Source: SKLM01 sp964575455 (lineage in GTDB: Bacteria; Chloroflexota; Anaerolineae; B4-G1). Taken from it: a stretch of 64,000 nt of DNA. The notes beneath the pieces are model-generated. The model saw only the letters and a program-made list of their open reading frames with translations. It did no database searches and was not told where the DNA came from. Shown here in pieces: positions 16,384-24,616 of the stretch. The stretch covers positions 124,001 to 188,000 of the forward strand of contig CAZNRX010000001.1 of NCBI GenBank assembly GCA_964575455.1, read 5' to 3'. Position numbers and translations under genes: made by a program. Within the stretch, counting starts at the first letter, position 1, and each line of letters opens with the position of its first letter.

Positions 16384-17835
16384 ATGGAAGGAGAGAGACT
16401 GAAGGACCAACACGTGGTGATCCTCGGCCTGGCCCGTCAGGGGGTGGCGCTGGCCCGTTACCTGACTCAGGTCGGCGCCGAGGTGACGGTTTCCGATCTA
16501 CAGGACGAGGATACCCTGGCCGACGAAATGGAACAGCTGGCGGATCTTTCGATACGTTATGCCCTGGGTGGCCATCCGATCCATCTGCTGGACGACGCTG
16601 ATCTCCTGTGCCTCAGTGGCGGGGTGCCGTTGGACATACCCATCGTCGAAGCAGCGCGGGAGCGAGGTGTCCCTCTCAGCAACGACGCGCAGATCTTCCT
16701 GGATCGCTGCCCGGCGCCCGTCATCGGCATCACGGGCTCGGCTGGCAAGACGACGACCACGGCGTTGGTGGGCGAGATGTGCCGCGCCGCCGGGCTGCGT
16801 ACCTGGGTGGGAGGCAACATCGGCAATCCGCTCATCACCGACCTGCTGGGCGCGGGGCGGGCCGCGATAGGGCCTGATGACTGCGTGGTGATGGAGCTAT
16901 CCAGCTTCCAGCTGGAGCTGATGACCGCCAGCCCCCATATCGCGGCGGTGCTCAACGTCACGCCTAACCACCTGGATCGGCATAAGACGATGGAGGCCTA
17001 CGTGGCGGCCAAGCAGAACATCTTGGCGCATCAAACCGGCGCGGACATAGCGCTGCTCGGGTACGATGACGCCAACGCACGGGCTCTGGCCCTGGAGACG
17101 CCGGCGCAGCTGTTCTTCTTCAGCAGTGGCGCCGAGGTGGAGGCGGGGGCGTTCAAGACCAACGGTGAATTGACGCTCCGGATGGGAGGGGAGGATCGCG
17201 AGATCTGCAAGGCCTCGCAGGTGAAGTTGCTGGGCGAGCATAATCTGCTTAACGTACTGGCGGCGAGCGCCTTGGCCAGCCTGGCCGGGGCCCCCTTGGA
17301 GGCAATTAGCGAGGTGGCCACCACGTTCACGGGTGTGGAGCATCGCTTGGAGCTCGTGCAGGAGGTGGCCGGCCCGGACGGCTCGGGCCGCATCCTCTGG
17401 TACGACGATTCCATCGCCACGGCTCCGGAGCGCGTGTTGGCCGCGATGCGTTCGTTTGAGGATACCGGATCGCAGCGGTCGACCATCGTTCTTCTCGCCG
17501 GTGGACGGGACAAGGATCTGCCGTGGGACGCGTTTGCCGAGGAGACGGTCCGTCGCGTGCGGCAGTTGATCACCTTCGGTGAGGCCGGTCCGATGATCGC
17601 TAGAGAGGTGGAGGGGAAGACGGGGAGAGGGGCAGGGCTCGAGGGCATCACGCGTGTGGAGACGCTGGAGGAGGCTGTGGAGGCTGCCGCCCGCCTGGCC
17701 GAACCGGGGGACGTGGTGTTGTTCTCGCCGGGCGGTACCAGCTTTGACGCCTTCAAGGACTTCGCCGAGCGCGGCGATCGATTCAAGGCGCTCGTACGGG
17801 AGATCTGCGGGAGGGAGCGGAATCGCTATGGATAA
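16384..17835 (+). CDS. murD: UDP-N-acetylmuramoyl-L-alanine--D-glutamate ligase MurD
   Basis: The 483-residue Mur ligase adds D-glutamate to UDP-MurNAc-L-Ala. Motifs: N-terminal dinucleotide-like fold VVILGLARQGVALARYL, ATP-binding ITGSAGKTTTTALVGEM, VMELSSFQLE (the SSFQL motif is diagnostic for MurD), NVTPNHLDRH with the metal-binding histidine, GEHNLLNVLAA, the C-terminal VEHRLE, and YDDSIATAPE followed by LLAGGRDKDLPW. The ATG at 16384 follows a gap filled with short repeats and has only a weak ribosome binding site. It overlaps the ftsW start by 8 bases. Confidence 0.96.
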   Translation: MEGERLKDQHVVILGLARQGVALARYLTQVGAEVTVSDLQDEDTLADEMEQLADLSIRYALGGHPIHLLDDADLLCLSGGVPLDIPIVEAARERGVPLSNDAQIFLDRCPAPVIGITGSAGKTTTTALVGEMCRAAGLRTWVGGNIGNPLITDLLGAGRAAIGPDDCVVMELSSFQLELMTASPHIAAVLNVTPNHLDRHKTMEAYVAAKQNILAHQTGADIALLGYDDANARALALETPAQLFFFSSGAEVEAGAFKTNGELTLRMGGEDREICKASQVKLLGEHNLLNVLAASALASLAGAPLEAISEVATTFTGVEHRLELVQEVAGPDGSGRILWYDDSIATAPERVLAAMRSFEDTGSQRSTIVLLAGGRDKDLPWDAFAEETVRRVRQLITFGEAGPMIAREVEGKTGRGAGLEGITRVETLEEAVEAAARLAEPGDVVLFSPGGTSFDAFKDFAERGDRFKALVREICGRERNRYG

Positions 17836-19069
17836 GAGACGTCGAGCGACTGGCCATCCTGACTATGGCCTCATTCTGGTGGTCACGGGCCTGATCATCG
17901 TCGGCCTGATGATGGTCTACAGCGCGACCTTCGACTGGTCCTATCAGGAGCACGGTAGCTCCTTTCACATCGCCTTCCGGCAACTCCAGTGGGTGCTCAT
18001 CGGCGTCGTGGTGCTTGTTGTGCTCACGCTCGTCCCGTATGAATGGTGGCAGGAGAAGGCCGTGCCCATTATGGGGGGCACGCTGCTTCTGTTGATACTC
18101 GTCCTCATTGTGGGGAAGGAGCGCTTCGGCGCTAAGCGATCTCTGTGGAATGGCTCCATCCATCCCGGGGAGCTGGCGAAGCTGACCCTGGTCATCTACG
18201 TCGCTGCCTGGCTCTCCTCCAAGGGCGACCAGATCCGTCACGTCTCCTATGGCCTGATACCTTTCGCCGTCCTGATCGGCCTGGTGGCCGGTTTGATCGT
18301 GGCGCAGCCGGACCTGGGAACCGCCGTGCTGATCGCGCTGACGTCTTTTGCCGTTTTCTTCTTCGCCGGGGCTGAGATCCTTCAGCTTGCCGGCGGAGGC
18401 GTCGTCGCCGTGATCACGTTTCTGTCTCTGATCAGCAAGTTCCCGCACGCCGCGGATCGTATCACCGAGTGGATCAAGGCGTGGAGGGATCCGGAGCTGG
18501 CCGGCTATCACATCCGACAGACCCTGATCGCCCTGGGCAGCGGGGGGCCGCTTGGGGTCGGGCTAGGGCAGGGACAGCAGAAACTCGGCTACCTGCCCAC
18601 GCACCATACCGACGCGATCTTCGCCGTGCTCGGTGAGGAGACCGGTCTGTTGGGGTGTCTTCTGGTGATTGGGCTGTTTGTCCTGTTTGCCTATCGAGGT
18701 TTCAGGATCACGATCGATGCTCGGGACCCCTTTGCCGCGCTCCTGGCGTGTGGGGTCACCTGTTGGATCACGTTCCAGGCGCTGATCAACGTGGGCGTTG
18801 TGACGGGGTTGCTCCCCTTTACGGGCATGGCGCTGCCGTTTATCAGCTCTGGTGGCTCCGGGATGGTCACCTCACTGGCCGGCGTGGGGTTGTTGCTCAG
18901 CGTTTCACGCGGCCGAAGCACCAGCAGAGTCACGAATGGACGGACGTCAAGGATGTTCGACAGGCGGGAGGAGAGTCGTCAGTATGCGAGTCTGGATCGC
19001 CGGTGGGGGAACAGGGGGACACGTGTATCCCGGCCTCGCCGTCGTGCAGGCACTTCGCGCCGAGAATGA
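17828..19069 (+). CDS. ftsW: Septal peptidoglycan polymerase FtsW (SEDS family)
   Basis: The 413-residue SEDS glycosyltransferase polymerises lipid II at the septum together with FtsI. About ten transmembrane segments are visible, with the family blocks VYSATFDW, SLWNGSIHPGELAKLTLVIY, VAQPDLGTAVLI, GLGQGQQKLGYLPTHHTDAIFAVLGEE (catalytic-loop region; given here only as a landmark) and GMALPFISSGGSGM. ATG 17828 lies inside the end of murD and starts just before the first helix. A basic C-terminal tail of about 50 residues overlaps the first 86 bases of murG, an unusually long overlap, so the tail may be partly dispensable. Confidence 0.94.
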   Translation: MDKRRRATGHPDYGLILVVTGLIIVGLMMVYSATFDWSYQEHGSSFHIAFRQLQWVLIGVVVLVVLTLVPYEWWQEKAVPIMGGTLLLLILVLIVGKERFGAKRSLWNGSIHPGELAKLTLVIYVAAWLSSKGDQIRHVSYGLIPFAVLIGLVAGLIVAQPDLGTAVLIALTSFAVFFFAGAEILQLAGGGVVAVITFLSLISKFPHAADRITEWIKAWRDPELAGYHIRQTLIALGSGGPLGVGLGQGQQKLGYLPTHHTDAIFAVLGEETGLLGCLLVIGLFVLFAYRGFRITIDARDPFAALLACGVTCWITFQALINVGVVTGLLPFTGMALPFISSGGSGMVTSLAGVGLLLSVSRGRSTSRVTNGRTSRMFDRREESRQYASLDRRWGNRGTRVSRPRRRAGTSRRE

Positions 19070-20159
19070 TGACGCTGGCGTCGGCGCCCGTCCCCGGGCC
19101 GACATAGACGTCACCTACATCGGCGGAGAAGGAGGCATTGAGGAGACACTGGCCAAGCGGGCGGATGTTCGCTTCGTCGGCATTCCGGCCGGCGGTGTGC
19201 ACGGTCTGGCGCCGTGGCGGGCGGTACAGAACCTTTTCAAGTTGATTCGCGGCTGGTGGGCTGCCTACCGGCTTGGGCGTCGAGCCCCTGTGCGCCCATC
19301 GGCGCTCTTCGCCACCGGCGGCTACGCCAGCGTGCCCGTGGCGCTGGCGGCCTGGATGCTGCGCGTGCCCATTCTCGTCTACCTGCCCGACGTGGAGCCA
19401 GGGCTCGCCGTTCGCTTCATCGCCCGGCTGGCGTCGAAGGTTGCGGTCACGGTGGAGGACTCGCGGGCCTACTTCCCTGACCACAAGGTTGTGGTGAGCG
19501 GGTACCCGGTGCGGGCGGCCTTCCGGCGCATCCAGAGTGACGTGGGGCAGGTGGAGGCGCGGCGAACGCTGGGGCTGGCATCCCTGGCTCTGCAGGGGTC
19601 TGTGACCCCTGACGAGGATCCTGTCCTTCTCGTCATGGGCGGGAGCCGTGGGGCGCGCAGCATCAATCGCGCCTTGAGTGAGATTCTGGAGCAGGTACTG
19701 GAGATGGCGCAGGTGATACATTTGACTGGCGAGCTGGATTGGGACTGGGCCTCCGAGCAGCGGGACGCGCTGCCCGCACGGCTGCGGGAGCGCTATGCTG
19801 CCTTTCCCTACCTGCACGAGATGGGGTATGCGCTGACCACTGCGGATCTCGCGCTCTGTCGGGCGGGAGCCTCGACCCTGGGGGAGCTTCCCTTCTTCGG
19901 GCTGCCCGCCATTCTGGTGCCGTACCCGCACGCATGGCGCTATCAGCGGGTGAACGCGGCATGGTTGACGGAGCGAAGGGCGGCGGTCACGTTGAGGGAT
20001 GAGCGCTTGGAGGACGACTTGCTTTCGACACTGCGGAATCTCTTGACGGACGAAGAACGGCTGGCGCAGATGGGGGATCGGGCTCGGGCGCTCTCTCGGC
20101 CCGATGCAGCGGCTCGTCTGGCGGAGGCCTTCCTTAACACGAAGATCACGAAACCCTAG
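18984..20159 (+). CDS. murG: UDP-GlcNAc--lipid I N-acetylglucosaminyltransferase MurG
   Basis: The 391-residue peripheral membrane GT-B glycosyltransferase makes lipid II on the inner face of the membrane. It carries GGGTGGHVYPGLAV at the N-terminus, FATGGYASVPVALAA, LVMGGSRGARSINRAL at the domain junction and CRAGASTLGELPFFGLPAILVPYP for UDP-GlcNAc binding. The start is the ATG at 18984, 8 bases after GGAGGAGAG, which puts it 86 bases inside the ftsW frame. The last residues (NTKITKP) are written by a cacgaag-type repeat, so the 3' end of the gene has been extended or replaced by that element. Confidence 0.95.
   Translation: MRVWIAGGGTGGHVYPGLAVVQALRAENDDAGVGARPRADIDVTYIGGEGGIEETLAKRADVRFVGIPAGGVHGLAPWRAVQNLFKLIRGWWAAYRLGRRAPVRPSALFATGGYASVPVALAAWMLRVPILVYLPDVEPGLAVRFIARLASKVAVTVEDSRAYFPDHKVVVSGYPVRAAFRRIQSDVGQVEARRTLGLASLALQGSVTPDEDPVLLVMGGSRGARSINRALSEILEQVLEMAQVIHLTGELDWDWASEQRDALPARLRERYAAFPYLHEMGYALTTADLALCRAGASTLGELPFFGLPAILVPYPHAWRYQRVNAAWLTERRAAVTLRDERLEDDLLSTLRNLLTDEERLAQMGDRARALSRPDAAARLAEAFLNTKITKP
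20137..20155 (+). repeat. cacgaag-type repeat at the 3' end of murG
   Basis: Two units (ACACGAAG, ATCACGAAA) form the last codons of murG. This is one of at least nine places where this degenerate purine-rich repeat occurs in the window. Confidence 0.55.
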
Positions 20160-20169
20160 GTGGTGTGAC

Positions 20170-20694
20170 ATGATGCCCTTGGACACAGCTTTGTTCACCT
20201 TCGTCTTGCTCTTCGGCCTGATGGGTGCTTTGCGAGGATGGTCAAAGGAGATGCTTGTGCTTTTCAGCGTCATCCTGGCGCTGGCCGTGCGCCTCATCTT
20301 CAGCCAGTACGTTCCCATTGCCAGGGAGTTCTTCGATCGTCCCCCGGTGGAGCAGTTCTATCTCTACTCCGGGTTGATTATCCTCATGGCCATCGCCGGC
20401 TACGCCGGCCCCGCGGTCTCGGGGCGACTGGCCGGTGTCTCCGCGCGCGAGACGCTTCAGGACATCATGTTGGGATTCATCATCGGTGCGCTCAACGGCT
20501 TTCTGATCGTCGGCTCGATCTGGTACTTCTTGGACGCCGCTGGCTACGGCGTCTTGGGGATCGCCGAGCCGGCACCGGGTTCACTGGCCGCGGCGATAGC
20601 CATCAAGTACCTGCCGCCTTTGTGGCTGTCCGACGCCGTCTTGTTGACCGTTTTCTCTTTCGCATCGGTCTTCGTCATCATTGTGCTCGTTTAG
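20170..20694 (+). CDS. CvpA-like membrane protein
   Basis: The 174-residue product has four predicted transmembrane segments. The N-terminal region (FVLLFGLMGALRGWSKEMLVLFSVILAL) resembles the CvpA/colicin V production family, in which a glycine-arginine turn after the first helix is typical. The rest (YAGPAVSGRLAG, IMLGFIIGALNGFLIVGSIWY) also fits that fold. It sits between murG and murC, where dcw clusters have no standard gene, so it may be a lineage-specific partner in envelope growth. Two adjacent ATG codons (20170, 20173) could start it; AGGTGG lies about 8 bases upstream. Family assignment is moderate and function unknown. Confidence 0.65.
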   Translation: MMPLDTALFTFVLLFGLMGALRGWSKEMLVLFSVILALAVRLIFSQYVPIAREFFDRPPVEQFYLYSGLIILMAIAGYAGPAVSGRLAGVSARETLQDIMLGFIIGALNGFLIVGSIWYFLDAAGYGVLGIAEPAPGSLAAAIAIKYLPPLWLSDAVLLTVFSFASVFVIIVLV

Positions 20695-20707
20695 CAGTGG
20701 AAGAGGC

Positions 20708-22198
20708 ATGTCCGATATCTCTGACAAGCACGTTCATTTGATAGGCATCGGCGGAGCGGGCCTTTCGGCAATCGCGCGCGTGCTGTTGGAGCAGGGCGCC
20801 GCGGTCTCTGGATCTGATCTGGTCGTCTCGCCGGTAGCGCAGGCTTTGGCGCGCGATGGCGCCTTGGTCTGCGAGGGGCACGATGCCGAGAACGTCACAC
20901 GCTGGCGGCACGCTGTCGACGTGGTCGTCGCCTCCTCGGCCGTCCCGGAGGACAACGTGGAGATTCAGGCAGCGCGTGCCTACAGTATCCCCGTCTTTAG
21001 GCGGCCTGCCTTTCTTGGCCAGATGATGGAGGGGAAGCAAGGCGTGGCGGTGGCCGGCACGCACGGCAAGACGACCACGACGGCCATGGTCGCCGTTATC
21101 CTGTTGGAGGCTGGCTGCGATCCCACCTTCATCGTCGGTGGTGTGCTGGCCGACCTGAAGACGAACGCCCGGGCTGGCGACGGCCCACTGTTCTTGATAG
21201 AGGCCGATGAGTATGACCGCACGTTTCTCAGCTTGAAGCCCGACCTGGCCGTGATCACCAACGTGGAGCACGACCATCCGGACTGCTATCCCACGTTCGA
21301 CGACTTTCGGTCGGCGTTCGAGTCGTTTGCGGCCCTGGTACCAGGCGGAGGCCTGCTGGCCGTCTGTGTGGACGATCCCGTGGCGCGCGCCATCGGACAG
21401 GGTCGCGCCCAGCTCGCGGAGTCTCGCCCAGCTCGTGGCGCGTCTCGCAACGACGAGCTCGCAGAGCCGGAGGGCCCCCCGTCGGTCAGGTTCTTTGGGC
21501 TGGGCGAGGGGGCGACCTGGCGGGCGGAGGAGATCCATGCCAACTTTGCCGGTGGCGTCGATTTCCTGGCTGTCCACCGCGACGAGACGCTGGGCCTGGT
21601 GCGGCTTCGCGTGCCCGGGGGCCATAACGCCTCCAATGCGATGGCGGCTTTGGCGGTGACGGATTTCCTGGGCGTTCCCTTTCGTGTAGCACGAGAGGCG
21701 TTAACTGGCTTCCGGGGGGTTGCGCGCCGCTTCGAGGTCAAGGGAATGGTGGATGGCGTGGTGGTGATCGATGATTATGCTCATCATCCCACCGAGATTC
21801 GAGCCACCCTGCGGGCCGCCAAGGAGCGTTTCCCGGAGCGGCGGATCTGGGCAGTATGGCAGCCGCACACGTACAGCCGCACCAAGGAGCTGCTGGATGG
21901 GTTTGCGTCGTCGTTTGACGATGCTGATCGCGTCGTCGTGCTCCCCATCTACCCAGCTCGCGAGACCGATACGCTGGGGGTCAGTGCTGGCGACGTCGTG
22001 GACGCTATGGATCATGCGGCGTCGGCGCCGGTCGATGCGCGTGTTGCGGGGTCGATGGACGCGGCGATGGACGAGCTGCGGGCCGCCGTGCAGTCGGGCG
22101 ACGTGGTGCTGACGCTTGGCGCGGGCGATGGCGATCAGGTTGGCGAACGGTTGCTGGCTTGGCTGGGAGGGAAGCGTGATGTTCTGGAAGATGGGTGA
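20708..22198 (+). CDS. murC: UDP-N-acetylmuramate--L-alanine ligase MurC
   Basis: The 496-residue Mur ligase adds the first L-alanine to UDP-MurNAc. It has the N-terminal HLIGIGGAGLSAIARVLLEQG, the P-loop VAGTHGKTTTTAMVAV, EADEYDRTFL, NVEHDHPDCY, VPGGHNASNAMAALAV, and in the C-terminal domain DDYAHHPTEIRATL and WQPHTYSRTKEL. GAGGC lies just upstream of the ATG at 20708. Residues about 231-257, between the central and C-terminal domains, are an Arg/Ala/Glu-rich insertion coded by an inverted-repeat-containing stretch (21399-21475). The insertion looks recent and is probably in a surface loop. Confidence 0.95.
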   Translation: MSDISDKHVHLIGIGGAGLSAIARVLLEQGAAVSGSDLVVSPVAQALARDGALVCEGHDAENVTRWRHAVDVVVASSAVPEDNVEIQAARAYSIPVFRRPAFLGQMMEGKQGVAVAGTHGKTTTTAMVAVILLEAGCDPTFIVGGVLADLKTNARAGDGPLFLIEADEYDRTFLSLKPDLAVITNVEHDHPDCYPTFDDFRSAFESFAALVPGGGLLAVCVDDPVARAIGQGRAQLAESRPARGASRNDELAEPEGPPSVRFFGLGEGATWRAEEIHANFAGGVDFLAVHRDETLGLVRLRVPGGHNASNAMAALAVTDFLGVPFRVAREALTGFRGVARRFEVKGMVDGVVVIDDYAHHPTEIRATLRAAKERFPERRIWAVWQPHTYSRTKELLDGFASSFDDADRVVVLPIYPARETDTLGVSAGDVVDAMDHAASAPVDARVAGSMDAAMDELRAAVQSGDVVLTLGAGDGDQVGERLLAWLGGKRDVLEDG

Positions 22199-22394
22199 GG
22201 ATCATCAGGAGGGCGGATCACTGATAGGGCGCTTGAGGGGGGTGCGCAAGCGGAAGCGGAGCCGGTCGGCGGGTGACCGTGACCCGGGTGGCGGTGTCGA
22301 TCCCTATGCCTGCAGCGTGGTGGCGTCCAAGATGAAGCTGGTGAAGGCTGGGCGGAGGCGCGATGCCGGCCGGCGGCGGGATCTCCGTGGCTGA
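22179..22394 (+). CDS. Possible small basic protein between murC and murB
   Basis: An ATG at 22179, inside the end of murC, is preceded at a good distance by GGGAGGGAAG and opens a 71-codon frame rich in Arg, Lys and Gly (for example RLRGVRKRKRSRSAGDR). It ends 35 bases before murB. Nothing in the sequence matches a family I know, and the composition is what a random frame in GC-rich DNA gives. It fills an otherwise unexplained gap of 231 bases, so it is listed, but it may not be a gene. Confidence 0.25.
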   Translation: MFWKMGEDHQEGGSLIGRLRGVRKRKRSRSAGDRDPGGGVDPYACSVVASKMKLVKAGRRRDAGRRRDLRG

Positions 22395-22429
22395 CCAGCG
22401 ACAGCGCCTCGGCGATGAGGGGGCGTTCA

Positions 22430-23380
22430 GTGGATGACGCAGTGACCGCCTCGGCGGGTGCAGCGCAGCACGTCCCCGAACCGGCCGCACTGGATGCCCT
22501 GGCCGAAGCGCTGGGGCCGCGCGTGCAGCGGGGGGTGCGGCTGGCGCGTTTCATCGCGATGGGCGTCGGCGGGCCGGCCGATCTCTTGACGGTCGTCGAG
22601 AGCTCGGATGGTCTGGCTCGCGCGGTTGGAGCGGCCCGGCGACACGCCGTCCCCTTCCGGGTGCTGGGCGGCGGCTGCAACGTGCTGGTCGCCGATCAAG
22701 GCGTGCGAGGGTTGGTGATTGTCAATCGGGCGGCGTCCGTCTCGTTCGAGGACGGTGTGGTACACGCGGAGTCTGGGATGAAGCTGGCCTTTCTGGCGCG
22801 AAAGGCGGTCGATAGCGGTCTGGGCGGTTTGGCCTGGGCTGCTGGCCTGCCGGGTACCGTCGGTGGGGCTGTCGTGGGGAACGCGGGTGCCTTCGATGGC
22901 GACATTGCGGGCACGCTGCGCAGCGGTGCGGTGCTGGAGCCCAATGGCGAGGTTGTGGAGAGGGAGAACGCGTGGTTTGACTTCGCCTATCGCAGCAGTC
23001 GGCTCAAGGGGGACGCCGTCACCCGGCACGTGGTGCTGGCGGCTGCGTTTGAGCTGGAGCCGGGCGAGAGGGCCGCGTTGAGGGCGCGAGCCGACGAGGT
23101 GTTGGCATGGCGCAGGGCACACCATCCCTCGGGCGCTACGATGGGCTCGACGTTCAAGAACTCACCGGATCACTACGCCGGACAGCTCGTCGAACAGGCG
23201 GGCCTGAAGGGTTATCGCGTTGGTGGGGCCAGGATCTCGGAGCAGCACGCCAATTTTCTGATCAACGATGGGGACGCCACGGCCAGCGATGTGTTGGCTC
23301 TCATCGAGCACGCTCAGGCAGAGGTGGCGCGGCAGTTTGGCGTGGAGCTTGCGCTGGAGATCGAGTTGCTGGGCTGGTGA
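22430..23380 (+). CDS. murB: UDP-N-acetylenolpyruvoylglucosamine reductase MurB
   Basis: The 316-residue FAD enzyme reduces UDP-GlcNAc-enolpyruvate to UDP-MurNAc with NADPH. It has the FAD-binding GVGGPADLL, LGGGCNVLVADQGVRGLVI, and GLAWAAGLPGTVGGAVVGNAGAF (a landmark, not a full motif). Also present are FAYRSSRLK, the active-site serine region GSTFKNSPDHYAGQLVEQAG and the C-terminal HANFLINDGDATASDVL. This corresponds to the shorter, Gram-positive-type MurB. GTG 22430 is chosen because GAGGGGG lies 7 bases before it; the in-frame ATG at 22415 has no ribosome binding site. Confidence 0.94.
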   Translation: MDDAVTASAGAAQHVPEPAALDALAEALGPRVQRGVRLARFIAMGVGGPADLLTVVESSDGLARAVGAARRHAVPFRVLGGGCNVLVADQGVRGLVIVNRAASVSFEDGVVHAESGMKLAFLARKAVDSGLGGLAWAAGLPGTVGGAVVGNAGAFDGDIAGTLRSGAVLEPNGEVVERENAWFDFAYRSSRLKGDAVTRHVVLAAAFELEPGERAALRARADEVLAWRRAHHPSGATMGSTFKNSPDHYAGQLVEQAGLKGYRVGGARISEQHANFLINDGDATASDVLALIEHAQAEVARQFGVELALEIELLGW

Positions 23381-23418
23381 ACACGAAGTGTACGAAACAT
23401 GACACGAAGTGCGCGAAT
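23381..23418 (+). repeat. cacgaag-type repeat between murB and ddl
   Basis: Directly after the murB stop come ACACGAAGTG, TACGAAACA, ACACGAAGTG and CGCGAATG, about four degenerate units with 9-10 base spacing. They fill most of the gap before the ddl ribosome binding site. Confidence 0.65.
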
Positions 23419-23439
23419 GCGGGGAGGGAGGATCTGTTG

Positions 23440-24612
23440 ATGCGCAGGATCCGTGTGGGGGTTATCTTCGGTGGGTGTTCAGGGGAGCATGAGGTGTCGC
23501 TTCAGTCTGCCCGGTCCGTTATGGACGCCATGGACAAGGAGAAGTATGAGGTCGTGCCCGTCGGTATCACCAAAGATGGCCGCTGGATCGCGTCAGGCGA
23601 CCCGATGCGAGCTCTGAGGACCGGAGATTTCAGCGCCAGCCAGCCCGCCGCGCTGCTGAGCGATCCCGGGTCGACGGGCGATCTCGCCCAGGTAGCCGGT
23701 TCAACGCAGTCCCCGCGGCAGAGATTGATGCGTCTTGATGAGAGAGGCCAGGCGATAGAAGCGACCCCGCTGGCGCAGCTCGACGTCGTCTTCCCGGTCC
23801 TTCATGGACCCTATGGCGAGGACGGCACCGTCCAGGGCCTGCTTGAGTTGGCCGGGCTTCCCTACGTCGGCGCCCCGGTGACCGCCTCTGCGGTGGCGAT
23901 GGATAAGGTGATCTTCAAGGACGTGATGCGCGCGCACGGGTTGCCCATTGTGGAGCACGTGATGGTGAAGCGCAAGACGTGGGAGGCCGATCCCGAGAGC
24001 ATCCTGGCCCAGGTCGAGGAGCGGTTTGCGTATCCGGTCTTCACCAAGCCAGCCAATCTTGGGTCGAGCGTCGGCATCTCCAAGTGTCACGAACGGGCCG
24101 GGTTAGGGGCTGGCCTGCGGGAGGCGGCCCGCTACGACCGGAAGCTGCTCGTCGAGCCGGCTGTGCCAGCGGCACGAGAGATTGAGGTCAGCGTCCTGGG
24201 CAATGATGATCTGGTCGCTTCCGTTCCTGGGGAGATCGTCCCCAGCCGCGAGTTCTACAGCTACGAGGCCAAGTACATGGACGTCGGCGAGGAGGCCTCC
24301 GATCTGTTGATCCCCGCCCCCCTCTCTCCAGAGATGACCCGGCGCGTGCAGGATATCGCGGTGCAGACCTACCGCGCTATCGACTGCGCCGGTATGGCGC
24401 GCGTCGATTTCCTGCTCTCGGGCGAGACAGAGGCGTTGTACGTGAACGAGGTTAATACCATCCCTGGCTTCACCAGCATCAGCATGTACCCTAAGCTGTG
24501 GGAGGCCAGCGGTCTGCCCTACCCGGAGCTGATCGATCGCTTGATTGAGCTGGCGCTCGAGCGCCAGCGCGATAAGGCCCGCATAGAGATATCGTATCGA
24601 ACCGGGGAGTGA
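23440..24612 (+). CDS. ddl: D-alanine--D-alanine ligase
   Basis: The 390-residue ATP-grasp enzyme makes the D-Ala-D-Ala dipeptide used by MurF. Motifs: VGVIFGGCSGEHEVSLQSA at the N-terminus, VFPVLHGPYGEDGTVQGLLE, GAPVTASAVAMDKVIFKDVM, TKPANLGSSVGISKC, REIEVSVLGND, and ARVDFLL with YVNEVNTIPGFT (metal and substrate contacts). Length is like DdlA/VanA-type ligases. The ATG at 23440 follows a strong GGGAGGGAGG. Residues about 77-86 come from a palindromic DNA repeat shared with ftsI. The frame upstream is open only by chance, through the cacgaag repeats. Confidence 0.95.
   Translation: MRRIRVGVIFGGCSGEHEVSLQSARSVMDAMDKEKYEVVPVGITKDGRWIASGDPMRALRTGDFSASQPAALLSDPGSTGDLAQVAGSTQSPRQRLMRLDERGQAIEATPLAQLDVVFPVLHGPYGEDGTVQGLLELAGLPYVGAPVTASAVAMDKVIFKDVMRAHGLPIVEHVMVKRKTWEADPESILAQVEERFAYPVFTKPANLGSSVGISKCHERAGLGAGLREAARYDRKLLVEPAVPAAREIEVSVLGNDDLVASVPGEIVPSREFYSYEAKYMDVGEEASDLLIPAPLSPEMTRRVQDIAVQTYRAIDCAGMARVDFLLSGETEALYVNEVNTIPGFTSISMYPKLWEASGLPYPELIDRLIELALERQRDKARIEISYRTGE
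23668..23697 (+). repeat. 30-bp palindromic repeat inside ddl
   Basis: Second copy of the element at 13575-13604, in the same orientation and the same reading frame (it encodes GSTGDLAQVA). The core is GGGCGATCTCGCCC. It sits in the variable region between the N-terminal domain strands of Ddl. Confidence 0.7.
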
Positions 24613-24616
24613 GTCC

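Noticed and set aside
18930..20318. 462-codon minus-strand frame over murG
   Set aside because: It is a shadow of a clearly conserved gene, with no recognisable domain.
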